The notes beneath the pieces were generated by a model, which ran no database searches, was not told the DNA's origin, and worked only from the letters and a program-made list of their open reading frames with translations. Below are positions 36,155-45,400 of a stretch of DNA of 64,000 nt, one piece after another. Within the stretch, counting starts at the first letter, position 1, and every line of letters begins with the position of its first letter. The translations under genes and the position numbers were made by a program. This DNA comes from Desulfovibrio sp. (GTDB lineage Bacteria > Desulfobacterota > Desulfovibrionia > Desulfovibrionales > Desulfovibrionaceae): assembly GCA_017454855.1 (NCBI GenBank), contig JAFTCE010000100.1:1-64000 (forward strand). Reading direction: 5' to 3'.

Positions 36155-39151
36155 TTACCAGTCCAACGTGGCCTTGAAGGCCCTGGCCAGCTCCTCCACT
36201 GCCACGGCGGCCAGGACGCTGTCACCGCTTGTCAGTACGCACTGTCCCGTGTCCGTAACCGTGCCAATACGGGCGCAGACCTGCCAACGGGCCACGGCAT
36301 CCAGCAGTGGGGCCATGTCTGGTTTCACGCTGACGAGCAGGCGGCTGGCGCTTTCGCTGTACAAGAGTTCTGTGCGGTTCATGGGTTCCAGGGCTGGAAC
36401 GCGATCCAGGTTGACCTCCACCCCCAGGCGACCGCCAATGCACATTTCGGCCAGGGCCACGGCCAGACCGCCGTCCGAGCAGTCGTGGCAGGCGGCAATG
36501 GCGCGCTGACGCATGAGCGCGTTTACGGCGCGGTAGCGCTGCTGGGCAGAAAGCGCGTCCACATGCGGCACACGACCGCCCTGGAGCTGCAATTGGGCTG
36601 CGGCCTCGCTGCCGGCCATTTCGCGCCAGGTGGGACCCAGGATATAGAGGATATCGCCCGCGTTTTTGAAGTCCGACGTCTGGGCCACAAGGACAGTGTC
36701 CAGGACGCCAAGAACGGTAAAAAGCACGGTGGGTGGGATGGAAATGCGCTCCCCGCCCCCCGTATAGTCATTCTTCATGGAATCCTTGCCCGAAATGCAC
36801 GGAAGATTCCAGGCCAGGGAGAAATGGCGCAGGGCGCGGCAGGCGCGCACCAATTGGGCCAATTTGTAGCTGCCCTGGGGATTGTCTGCGGACTGCACCG
36901 GGTCGCACCAGCAAAAATTGTCCACACCGGCCAGGCAGTCGGGGTCAGCGCCCACGGCCACGGCATTGCGTATGGCCTCGTCCATGGCGTTGGCCATCAT
37001 CCAGTAGGTATCGTAGTCGCTGAATTTGGGGCAGATGCCGTGGGCCACCACGAGTCCGGCGTCGGATTCGAGCAAGGGCCGCAGCACACCACCGTCCGTG
37101 GGCCCGTCGCGCTTAACGCCCGTCAAGGGCTTGATGACACTGCCGCCACGCACTTCGTGGTCATACTGGCGGATGATATATTCCTTGGAACAGATATTCA
37201 GCCTGCCCAGCATGCTCTTGAGGAAAGCCGCCTGTTCCACATCCTCGACGTCCACACGGATGTCTTGGCTACGAGGAGCCTGCCAGCGAGCCTCCAGCTC
37301 CAGCTGGGGCACACCGTCGTGCATGAAGGTCATGGGCAGGGAGGCAATGATGCGCTCAGCGCAACGCACCTCAAAATAGCCTGAGGTGGTGAAGTTGCCC
37401 AAGGGCGTGGCCTCCACGTCCATCTGCCTGGCCAAGGCCAGGAAGTCCTCCAGACATTGCTCGGGAACGGCCAGGGTCATGCGCTCCTGGGCCTCGGAAA
37501 GCAGGATCTCCCAGGGGCGCAGGCCGTCGTATTTTAAGGGCGCTCGGTCGATGTAGAGGACGCAGCCGCCCGTATCTTCCGCCATTTCCCCTACTGACGA
37601 AGAAAGGCCGCCGGCGCCATTATCGGTTATGGCATGATACAAACCCTGATCGCGGGCGCGCAGGAGGAAGTCATACATCTTGCGCTGGGTGATGGGATCG
37701 CCGATCTGCACGGCCGTGGCCGGGGAACCTTCGTGCAGCTCTTCGGAAGAGAACGTGGCCCCGTGGATGCCATCCTTGCCAATGCGTCCGCCGACCATGA
37801 CGATGACGTCGTCGGCTTCGGCCTTCTTGAGCCAGCCGGGCCGCCCGTTGACCACGGTGGGCAGCAGGCCCACGGTGCCACAAAAGACCAAGGGCTTGCC
37901 CAAATAGCGCTCATCAAAAACCAGGGAACCGTTGACCGTGGGGATGCCCGATTTGTTGCCGCCATGCTCCACGCCTGCGCGAACGCCTTCCAGCACCCGA
38001 CGGGGGTGCAAGAGGCGCGGCGGCAATGTCTTGGCATACAAAGGCGAAGCAAAACAAAAGACGTCCGTATTGCAGACCAGTTCCGCGCCCATACCCGTGC
38101 CCATGGGATCGCGGTTCACGCCCACGATGCCCGTGAGTGCGCCGCCATAGGGATCCAGGGCCGAAGGGCTGTTGTGCGTTTCCACCTTGATACAGGCGTC
38201 GTAGCCATTGATAAAGGCAATGACACCGGCATTGTCCTTGAACACGGACTTGCAATAGTCCTGAGCGCCCATGCGCGCACGCAGCAAAGCCGTGGCATCG
38301 CGGATGCATGTCTTATAGAGATTATTCACCTCTTCACGCCGTCCAGAAAGGACATCCGTATAGCCTATGCGGGCGGCAAATATTTTGTGTTTGCAGTGTT
38401 CGGACCAGGTCTGGGCCAGCACCTCCATTTCCACGTCCGTAGGATCTCCGGGCAGGCCCAGGTGCGCGCGTCGCGCTACTTCTTGAGGCGCGGAAAAATG
38501 CTCGCGGATGCAGTGCAGCTCCTGGAGGTTCAGCGCCCAGGTATTTGCCCGACTCGTTTGGGCCAGGGCAGCATCGTCCATGCGTGAAAGGGACACAATA
38601 GTTACGGTGTCGTCGGCTGCGCCCGTCACCTGGGCTGCCTGCGGGGCAAAACCTGGCTGTGCTGCCCATTGTGCGCGGCTTTTGACGCGAAAGCGCTGGA
38701 TGAGGGTATTGCAGAGCTGGTCACGTGTGGCGGTCTCCACCTGTTCCAGGCTGAGCGGATGGGCCAGATCAGCGGTAATGCGATACTGTACCGAGGTGTA
38801 CACGGACAGGCTCAAACGCGGCAGGCCCAGCACCATGGCCGCCGTGTCGCGTGCGGTGCGCCCTTCGTTGTCCGTCACGCCTGGACGGTAGCCTACTTCG
38901 ACAATCCAATCGGCGTCCTCAGCCAGGGGCAGGGCACACATGTCCGCTTCCTGCAAGATGGGATCATGCCAGATGCCCTCGTCCAGCAGCCGACGCACTT
39001 GGCTTTCAGAAAGTCCATCCACGGTAAAGACATTGATGCGGCGCACGGCGGCCACAGGGAGGCCCTGAGCCTCGCGCAGATTCTTGGCCGTCCTGCGGCC
39101 CTGGGTATCTTCCACTCCGGCGCGGGGGCCGGTTTCCACCCGATAGAGCAT
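36155..39151 (-). CDS. purL: phosphoribosylformylglycinamidine synthase, long form
   Basis: 998 residues, intermediate between small PurL (~740) and the large fused enzyme (~1300). Two N-terminal PurS-like segments (1-165) precede the PurL core: WSEHCKHKIFAARI, then KVETHNSPSALDPYGGALTG and later GKDSMKNDY. There is no glutaminase domain, so a separate PurQ is required. It converts FGAR to FGAM in purine synthesis. GAGGA before the ATG; 17 bases downstream of the polyprenyl synthase gene. Confidence 0.93.
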   Translation of the reverse strand: MLYRVETGPRAGVEDTQGRRTAKNLREAQGLPVAAVRRINVFTVDGLSESQVRRLLDEGIWHDPILQEADMCALPLAEDADWIVEVGYRPGVTDNEGRTARDTAAMVLGLPRLSLSVYTSVQYRITADLAHPLSLEQVETATRDQLCNTLIQRFRVKSRAQWAAQPGFAPQAAQVTGAADDTVTIVSLSRMDDAALAQTSRANTWALNLQELHCIREHFSAPQEVARRAHLGLPGDPTDVEMEVLAQTWSEHCKHKIFAARIGYTDVLSGRREEVNNLYKTCIRDATALLRARMGAQDYCKSVFKDNAGVIAFINGYDACIKVETHNSPSALDPYGGALTGIVGVNRDPMGTGMGAELVCNTDVFCFASPLYAKTLPPRLLHPRRVLEGVRAGVEHGGNKSGIPTVNGSLVFDERYLGKPLVFCGTVGLLPTVVNGRPGWLKKAEADDVIVMVGGRIGKDGIHGATFSSEELHEGSPATAVQIGDPITQRKMYDFLLRARDQGLYHAITDNGAGGLSSSVGEMAEDTGGCVLYIDRAPLKYDGLRPWEILLSEAQERMTLAVPEQCLEDFLALARQMDVEATPLGNFTTSGYFEVRCAERIIASLPMTFMHDGVPQLELEARWQAPRSQDIRVDVEDVEQAAFLKSMLGRLNICSKEYIIRQYDHEVRGGSVIKPLTGVKRDGPTDGGVLRPLLESDAGLVVAHGICPKFSDYDTYWMMANAMDEAIRNAVAVGADPDCLAGVDNFCWCDPVQSADNPQGSYKLAQLVRACRALRHFSLAWNLPCISGKDSMKNDYTGGGERISIPPTVLFTVLGVLDTVLVAQTSDFKNAGDILYILGPTWREMAGSEAAAQLQLQGGRVPHVDALSAQQRYRAVNALMRQRAIAACHDCSDGGLAVALAEMCIGGRLGVEVNLDRVPALEPMNRTELLYSESASRLLVSVKPDMAPLLDAVARWQVCARIGTVTDTGQCVLTSGDSVLAAVAVEELARAFKATLDW

Positions 39152-39168
39152 GCTCTTCCTCGCAGTGC

Positions 39169-40143
39169 TTATTTTTGCCTGTCGCGCACATAGTCGGCCA
39201 TGAGGTTCAACAACTGGCGTTCGGGCCGAGGCGGCAGGATTTCCAGCGCTTGGCGCGCTGCGACAAGATAGACATTGGCCTCTTCGCGCGCCCTGACGTC
39301 ATAGCCCATGTCGCGAATACGCTCGGCAATGACTGCTGCCTCCTCGGCAGACAGACGTCCGGCGCAAAAGGCGGCATCAAAGGCCGTGCGTTCGGCTTCC
39401 TGCAGATTGTCGCGATACAAGCGCAGCGGCAGGGTCAACTTGCCTTCGCGCACGTCGCCGCCTGTGGGCTTGCCGGTCACGCTCTGGGCAGCGAAGTCCA
39501 GGGCGTCGTCCACGAGCTGAAAGGCCATGCCGATGTTTTCCCCGTAGCCTGCGGCGGCTTCCACCTGAGCGGCGTCGGCCTCGGCTGCCAAGGCGCCCAT
39601 TTCACAGGCCGCGCGGATGAGCCAGGCTGTCTTGCCGCGAATCATCTCCGTATAGGCGCTTGCCGTCACATCCACGCGCCTTTGGGCGGCAATTTCCAAA
39701 ATTTCTCCGGCAGCCGTATGACTGGTGGCCTGGGAAAAACACAGGCTCAAACGCTTGTCGCCCCAGGCGGCCACCAGGGCATTGGCCTCGGCCAGCAAGG
39801 CATCTCCGGCCAAGATGACGGTGGGAACGCTGAACAGTGTCTGCGCTGCAGGTTTGCCGCGTCGGGTCAGGGCATTGTCCAAGACGTCGTCGTGCAAAAG
39901 CGTCGCCGCATGCAGCATCTCCAGGGTCACGGCCAAGTCTCTGATGCGGGCGTCGTCGCGCCCCAAAAGACGGGCCATGAGAACCAGAAGCAAGGGGCGC
40001 AGGCGTTTGCCACCGGCCTCAAGGATGTGGCGGGCAACGGGCAAAACTGCTGTCGGCAGGTTGTGCAGGGCCTTGTCCAGGGCCTTGTTAATGGCCGGCA
40101 ATTCCAAGGCAAGGCGGGCTTTTAGGGTCATGGCTGCTGGCAT
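39169..40143 (-). CDS. trans-polyprenyl diphosphate synthase
   Basis: 324 residues from the ATG at 40143; an ATG at 40131 is an alternative and neither has a strong ribosome site. First Asp-rich motif LLHDDVLDNALTRRGKP and second FQLVDDALDF bind Mg-diphosphate; GGKRLRPLL is also conserved. The family makes the long isoprenoid side chain of quinones. It follows mqnB by 14 bases and lies close to ubiE, so its product is probably the menaquinone tail. Confidence 0.9.
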   Translation of the reverse strand: MPAAMTLKARLALELPAINKALDKALHNLPTAVLPVARHILEAGGKRLRPLLLVLMARLLGRDDARIRDLAVTLEMLHAATLLHDDVLDNALTRRGKPAAQTLFSVPTVILAGDALLAEANALVAAWGDKRLSLCFSQATSHTAAGEILEIAAQRRVDVTASAYTEMIRGKTAWLIRAACEMGALAAEADAAQVEAAAGYGENIGMAFQLVDDALDFAAQSVTGKPTGGDVREGKLTLPLRLYRDNLQEAERTAFDAAFCAGRLSAEEAAVIAERIRDMGYDVRAREEANVYLVAARQALEILPPRPERQLLNLMADYVRDRQK

Positions 40144-40157
40144 GGTCTCAACTGCGT

Positions 40158-40913
40158 TCAAAGAAGGTTGAGGGAAGGTAAAACACGGCATAGGGCGCGC
40201 AAGGCTCCGGGAAAATCCTTTTCTTCTCTGCTGCGCGGTCCAACCTTGTTGGAGACGCAGCGCACTTCCAGGCAGGGGATGCCCTGCCGGGCACAGGCAT
40301 AGGCCACGGCAAATCCCTCCATGTTTTCCAGGTCAGGGCAATAGCGGGCGCGCATGTCCGCTGTACGGGCAAAGCTGGCGCTCACACCGGCCACGGTCAG
40401 GGATCGGGCGGGCAGAAAGTCCTTTTCCGCAAAACGCAGGCCGACAGCGGCAAGGTCGTCGTGAGATGACAGGCGCAGACGATCGCGCACGGCTTCCCCC
40501 TGGGCCGGACGCCATAGGGGGAAGCGAAAGGCGCCGGCGGTGACGCTTTGCCCGTCGTGCAGGCCGTATTCCGGCCAAATTTCCTCATAGACCAAGCAAG
40601 AACTATAGAGGGGAAAGGACCCGAGGTCAAAGGCTCCGGCCAAACCGGCCACGCACACCGCCGTCACGGGCGCATTGTCCCTGGCGCAGTGTGTCAGGGC
40701 CTGGCCCATAGCCAGGGACGCGTTGATGGGACCTACGCCCAGAATGCAGCACCAGGCCTGGCCCGTCTTGAGGCGCAGGGGCCAGACCTCCATTTCAGGC
40801 CAGGCATCGAGAGATGCCTCTCTGCTCGGGCCGTCGGCATAGCCCGGTGGCGTGAAAAAAGGAATCAGCCCAGCCAGTTCCCGCGCAGTGGCCGCGCAGA
40901 GCAAAAGACACAT
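40158..40913 (-). CDS. mqnB: futalosine hydrolase
   Basis: 251 residues, nucleoside-phosphorylase-like fold. ILGVGPINASLAMGQAL, VAGLAGAFDLGSFPLYSS, DLENMEGFAVAYAC and EVRCVSNKVGPRSREE match MqnB, which splits futalosine to dehypoxanthine futalosine and hypoxanthine in the alternative menaquinone route. AGGAGAG precedes the ATG. A 5'-methylthioadenosine nucleosidase is the nearest alternative, but the quinone-gene context favours MqnB. Confidence 0.86.
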   Translation of the reverse strand: MCLLLCAATARELAGLIPFFTPPGYADGPSREASLDAWPEMEVWPLRLKTGQAWCCILGVGPINASLAMGQALTHCARDNAPVTAVCVAGLAGAFDLGSFPLYSSCLVYEEIWPEYGLHDGQSVTAGAFRFPLWRPAQGEAVRDRLRLSSHDDLAAVGLRFAEKDFLPARSLTVAGVSASFARTADMRARYCPDLENMEGFAVAYACARQGIPCLEVRCVSNKVGPRSREEKDFPGALRALCRVLPSLNLL

Positions 40914-40991
40914 GCCGCTCTCCTGTCAAATGCCGTCGTGGTTCTCTCCCGACGGCCAGGCAGCAATGCCCGAAGGAAAAAATCTTTACAA

Positions 40992-41216
40992 ATGTCCAAA
41001 AATCCGTCAACACAAGGCATGAACGTCGATTTACAGCTCCTTCTCCGCGCCCTTGGTCTGGCCATCGTCCTGGAAGGCCTGTGTTGGGCCATTGCCCCTC
41101 AGGTCATGCGCCGCATGTTGCAAGCTCTCCTGCCCCTGCCCGAGCAGCAACTCCGACTCGCGGGCCTTGGCGCCGTGATCGTGGGCACGGCCATCGCGAC
41201 CCTGGCCAGCAACTGA
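40992..41216 (+). CDS. DUF2065-family small membrane protein
   Basis: 74 residues from the ATG at 40992; a second Met at 41019 (MNVDLQLLLRALGLAIVLEG) is possible. The core is two membrane helices separated by CWAIAPQVMRRMLQALLPLPEQQLRLAG, the YjeT/DUF2065 pattern. Function unknown. It is divergent from mqnB and convergent with ubiE. Confidence 0.75.
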   Translation: MSKNPSTQGMNVDLQLLLRALGLAIVLEGLCWAIAPQVMRRMLQALLPLPEQQLRLAGLGAVIVGTAIATLASN

Positions 41217-41238
41217 CGCCTCTCCAGGCGATAGCCCG

Positions 41239-42012
41239 TCACTGAGCGGCCAAGGCAGCCTTTTCCCCAACATGCAGACAAACAATGCCCGATGTCAACT
41301 TCCTATGCCAGACGCGGGCAAAGCCCGCCGCGCGCATTTCGTCTTCCAGACGGCTGGCTGAAGGGAATTTGCAAATGGTGTCGGCCAGATAGGCATATGC
41401 CGTCGCATCTCGGGACACAAGACGGCCCACAAGGGGCAGAAGGCGATTGAGGTAGAAATTGTACAGACCGCCCCAGATGCGTTCCTGCCCGGAACCGAAT
41501 TCCAGGATGCAGGCCCGACCGCCTGGGGCGAGGACACGCAGCATTTCTCCAAAAGCTGCCGCACGCGGCGTAATGTTGCGGATGCCAAAGGCCATGGTCA
41601 CGCTGTCCACACTGGCATCGGGTAGGGGCAGACGCTTGGCGTCGGCGGCAATGGGCAGAATGCGCCGTGCAGTGTCGGCGCAGAGCTTGCGTTGGCCGCG
41701 CTCCAGCATGGGCAGGCAAAAATCCAGCGCAGGCACCAGGGCTTGGGGATGCTCCCGGCCTATGGCCAAGGCCACGTCCAAAGTGCCTGCCGCAAGATCC
41801 AGCACAATGCCTGTCCCGGCCACGCGGACTTCTCGCGCCAGGGCCTGCCGCCAGCGCTGATCCAAACCCAGGCTGAGTACCCTGTTCAACAGATCGTATA
41901 AGGGCACAATGCGTCCGAACATGCCGGCCACATCACCGCCCTGAGCGCAGTCCGCCGACCTCGGCCTTGCGCGTCCACTGGCCGCAGAGGAGGGGTCAAT
42001 CGTTGACGGCAT
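41239..42012 (-). CDS. ubiE: menaquinone C-methyltransferase (UbiE/MenG family)
   Basis: 257 residues from the ATG at 42012. SAM-binding VLDLAAGTLDVALAIG, VDSVTMAFGIRNI, LAPGGRACILEFG and the family-specific C-terminal YAYLADTICKFPS. It methylates demethylmenaquinone, the last step of menaquinone synthesis. The start overlaps the stop of the small upstream gene by 17 bases, so the two are probably translated together. Confidence 0.92.
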   Translation of the reverse strand: MPSTIDPSSAASGRARPRSADCAQGGDVAGMFGRIVPLYDLLNRVLSLGLDQRWRQALAREVRVAGTGIVLDLAAGTLDVALAIGREHPQALVPALDFCLPMLERGQRKLCADTARRILPIAADAKRLPLPDASVDSVTMAFGIRNITPRAAAFGEMLRVLAPGGRACILEFGSGQERIWGGLYNFYLNRLLPLVGRLVSRDATAYAYLADTICKFPSASRLEDEMRAAGFARVWHRKLTSGIVCLHVGEKAALAAQ

Positions 42013-42208
42013 GACGATCTGCGTCCAGAGTGATGGATTCGCGTCCACACACGGAGTTTTCAGTTTCCGCGTCAATGGCTTCGCGAACCACCTTGTATAC
42101 GGCGGGAAAGACCTCGGCAAAATTGCCTGGGGAGACCGTGCGCGTTTCGATGAACTTTGCGGTCAGCTCCTTGGCGACCTGCAGGGCTTCCTTGCTGTCC
42201 TTATCCAT
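41996..42208 (-). CDS. conserved small protein upstream of ubiE, unknown function
   Basis: 70 residues from the ATG at 42208, chosen for GGGAG six bases before it; an upstream ATG at 42229 lacks a site. The body AKELTAKFIETRTVSPGNF then FPAVYKVVREAID has the look of the short helical head of MucR-like regulators (same spacing of hydrophobic residues), but there is no zinc finger. No membrane helix. It overlaps ubiE. I do not recognise the family firmly. Confidence 0.7.
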   Translation of the reverse strand: MDKDSKEALQVAKELTAKFIETRTVSPGNFAEVFPAVYKVVREAIDAETENSVCGRESITLDADRHAVND

Positions 42209-42245
42209 GCACACTCCCGCATTTTTCATCTCGCAGCATGACCTG

Positions 42246-42305
42246 AAAAAAAACCCGTCCTTTCGGGGAATGGCCGTGACCCACTATGGGCGACGCCTGG
42301 ACGGG
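42246..42305 (-). terminator. structured terminator or attenuator ahead of the ubiE unit
   Basis: On the minus strand CCCGTCC (42305-42299) pairs with GGACGGG (42260-42254), directly followed by eight Ts (42253-42246). The 38-base interior contains a second hairpin CCCA-TAG-TGGG (42290-42280). It lies between the end of the 1207-residue gene and the small ubiE-linked gene, 37 bases before the latter's ATG, so it may end the former transcript or attenuate the latter. Confidence 0.7.
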
Positions 42306-42433
42306 AAAAGAAACGGAAACGCCTGCCCCCGCCTCTTTTTTTGACTGTGGCAAAATATTTCTGGCTCTGCGCAACAACCAGCGGCTGCCGAAAAACCCTG
42401 CTGCCGTCGCGCACGCCCATGTCAGATCCAGAC

Positions 42434-45400
42434 CTAGGAACTGCCGTTGGCTGTGTCCGCCTCACGGCCCTGTTCCAACAAACGACCGATTTCTTCACGC
42501 AGAACGCGCGCTGCCGCTGCTGCCGCTGCCTTTTCCACCCTTTCGTTAAACACGGGTTCCAGGGCGTCCACGCGTTCTTCCAGCGCGTCCATACGCGCGG
42601 CATTACTGCGCGCTACAGTGGCCACGGTCCTGATGTGTTCTTCCAAGGCTGCGGCATCCGCTGACGCTGTTTCCGCACTGGGCAAAACGGCTTTGGCCTG
42701 GGACTGCACGGCAGCTTCCAAAACCTCAAGTCGTTGTCCGAGATCTTGTACGCCGTGTTCGCACTGAACCACGCGGGAATCTTCCGTGGGCATGACCTGT
42801 TCCAGGACAGCGAGACGTTGCGCAGTTTCTTGCAGTTCATGCTCGCAGCGGCTCAGGCGAGCGTCATCCGCTGGTTCTGCCTGTTCCAGGACGGCGAGAC
42901 GTTGCGCAGTTTCTTGCAGTTCATGCTCGCAGCGGCTCAGGCGAGCGTCATCCGCTGGCTCTGCCTGTTCCAGGGCACCTTGTGCCGTCATGGCCATAAA
43001 GGCCACAAGTTTGTCGTGCAGGGGATGCCCATCTTCAAACAAAGCTCCCAGGACATCTTCCGGAGCTGGTCTCTGGCTTGCCTCGGCAAGCCGTACCTCC
43101 TGGGCCTGGAGCATGTTCTCCAGTTCGGCGACGCGTTGGTTCGCCTGCTGTAATGCCTGTTCGCACTGGGCCAAACGGGTGGTCAGCTCGTTCACGGCCT
43201 CTGCGGCTTCAGCGGCTCGCGATGAGGCTTCAAATGCTTGCTCCCAGGCCGTTACGGCGTGGGTCGTGGCCTCGTTAGCCTGCGTGGCGGCATCCACTGC
43301 CCGGGCATGTGTTTCCAGCAGGTTCGGCGCTGGCTGTTCCTCTTCTGGCTTCGACGCAGCCAAGGACGCTGGGGAATCTGCCACTGCCGAGCTGGGTTCT
43401 TCGTATACCCCACCTTCTGCCACATCCGGCAGACCCGTCGGCGAAGCCGGAACAGGCGCGTTCTGCTGTTCCCCGGCATCAACCTGGCTTTCTGCTGCCA
43501 TTTCCGTACTTTCCTCCGGCATACCTTGCGCTTCTGGCGTGACCTGGCTGTCCGTCTGGGCTTGGGCAGCGGCTTCCTCTGCGCTTTCAGGTTCCAGGCT
43601 GGCTTGTTCCATTTCCGCTTGCCCCTGATCCGGTCGTGGCCCCTCGTCCACCATGCCTTCGTCCTCGTCGGAACTTGCTTGGGGCTGTGCCGTCGCAGCA
43701 CCTCGCTCTTCCGTATCCTCATGTCCTGCCCCAGACTGAAGCGCATGCGGCACTACTTGTTGCGCCGCCTCTGCCAGCAGAGCTTCAAACTCGTCGCCGT
43801 GTTCGACCGGTGACGGCTCAGGGGTCACAGGTTCAGGAAGTTCGGGTTCTGGCTGAAAGTCGACAGCCACAACTGGCTGCGCCGCCTCGGCCAACATGGC
43901 TTCAAAATCGTCCATGTCCACGGCGGTGGGGGATAGGGGCGCTTCGTGCGCTACAGGTTCTGACCGGCCTATGTCCGACGGCTCTGCCGTGGCTAAAAGG
44001 GCGTCAAGATCCTCCAATGACGGCGCGGCTATGGACGTAGGCGCAGATGCCTGGGCTTCGTCTGCTGGCTGAGGACTGGCCGCAGTTTCAGAGCTTGGTA
44101 CGGAAGGCGGTTCTGGAGCTACTGGTGTCGCCTCCTGGGGATGCGCGCTGGCCAAAAGATCGTCAAGCCCGTCAGCGGGATGCGTCGCCGTCGGGGCAGA
44201 AGGCTCTCCCCTTGCCTGTTCGGACAAGAGCGCGTCCAGACTCGCCGTTTCCATCGCAGGGGAATCCGGGGCACTCTGGGAAGGCTGGGGCGATGCTGCT
44301 GGCTCTTCGGCAGGGTTTGGCTCAGGTTCCTCATGCCTTGCTGGAGCCGAAATTTCCGCTGCATCAGCGAGCAGGGAATCCACGCTGATCCCCGAATCTG
44401 CGCCGTGTTCGTTTTCGCCAACTGTGGTTTCGGATTGCTGCGGTGCCGCTTCGGCCATGGACAGCAGATCGTCCAGACTGTCCAGACTGTCACCGCTGTC
44501 CACGGAAGTCGATGCGGCTGCTGGCTCAGGTGCCGCAGATGCCACAGGCGCAGGCTCTGGAGCAGCGGGCGCAGGTCGTGGATCCATTGGCTCTGGAGCC
44601 GTCGGCGCAGGAGCAGGCTGAGGTGCTTGGGGAGCCGTTGGCGCTGGCGCTGGCTGAGGTGCTTGGGGAGCTGCTGGTGCTGGCTGAGGTGCTTGGGGCG
44701 CTGCTGGCGCCGCTTCGGCCATGGACAGCAGATCGTCCAGACTGTCCAGACTGTCCCCGCTGTCCACGGAAGTCGATGCGGCTGCTGGCTCAGGTGCCGC
44801 AGATGCCACAGGCGCAGGCTCTGGAGCAGCGGGCGCAGGCGCAGGCTGCGGTGCTTGTGCAGCCGTTGGCGCTTGCTGAGGTGCTTGGGGGGCTGCTGGC
44901 GCAGGCTGCGGTGCTTGGGGGACTCCTGGCGCTGGCGCTGGCTGCGATGCTTGTGCAGCCGTTGGCACAGGCTGCGGTGCTTGTGCAGCCGTTGGCTCTG
45001 GCGCCGGTTCGGCCATGGACAGCAGATCGTCCAGACTGTTCACGCTGTCCACAACAGGCGATGCGGCTGCTGGCGCAGATGCCACAGGCGCCACAGGCGC
45101 AGGTTGTGGAGCAGCGGGCGCTGGTCGTGGGTTCATTGGCTCTGGGGCCGTCGCCGCAGGCGCAGGATTGGGAACAGTCGGCGCAGGCGCAGGCTGCGGT
45201 GCTTGTGCAGCCGTTGGCGCTTGCTGAGGTGCTTGGGGGGCTGCTGGCGCAGGCTGCGGTGCTTGTGCAGCCGTTGGTTCTGGCGCCGGTTCGGCCATGG
45301 ACAGCAGATCGTCCAGACTGTTCACGCTACCAGACGACGGTTCGGCCATGGACAGCAGATCGTCCAGACTGTTCACGCTGTCCGCGGCAGGCGATGCGGC

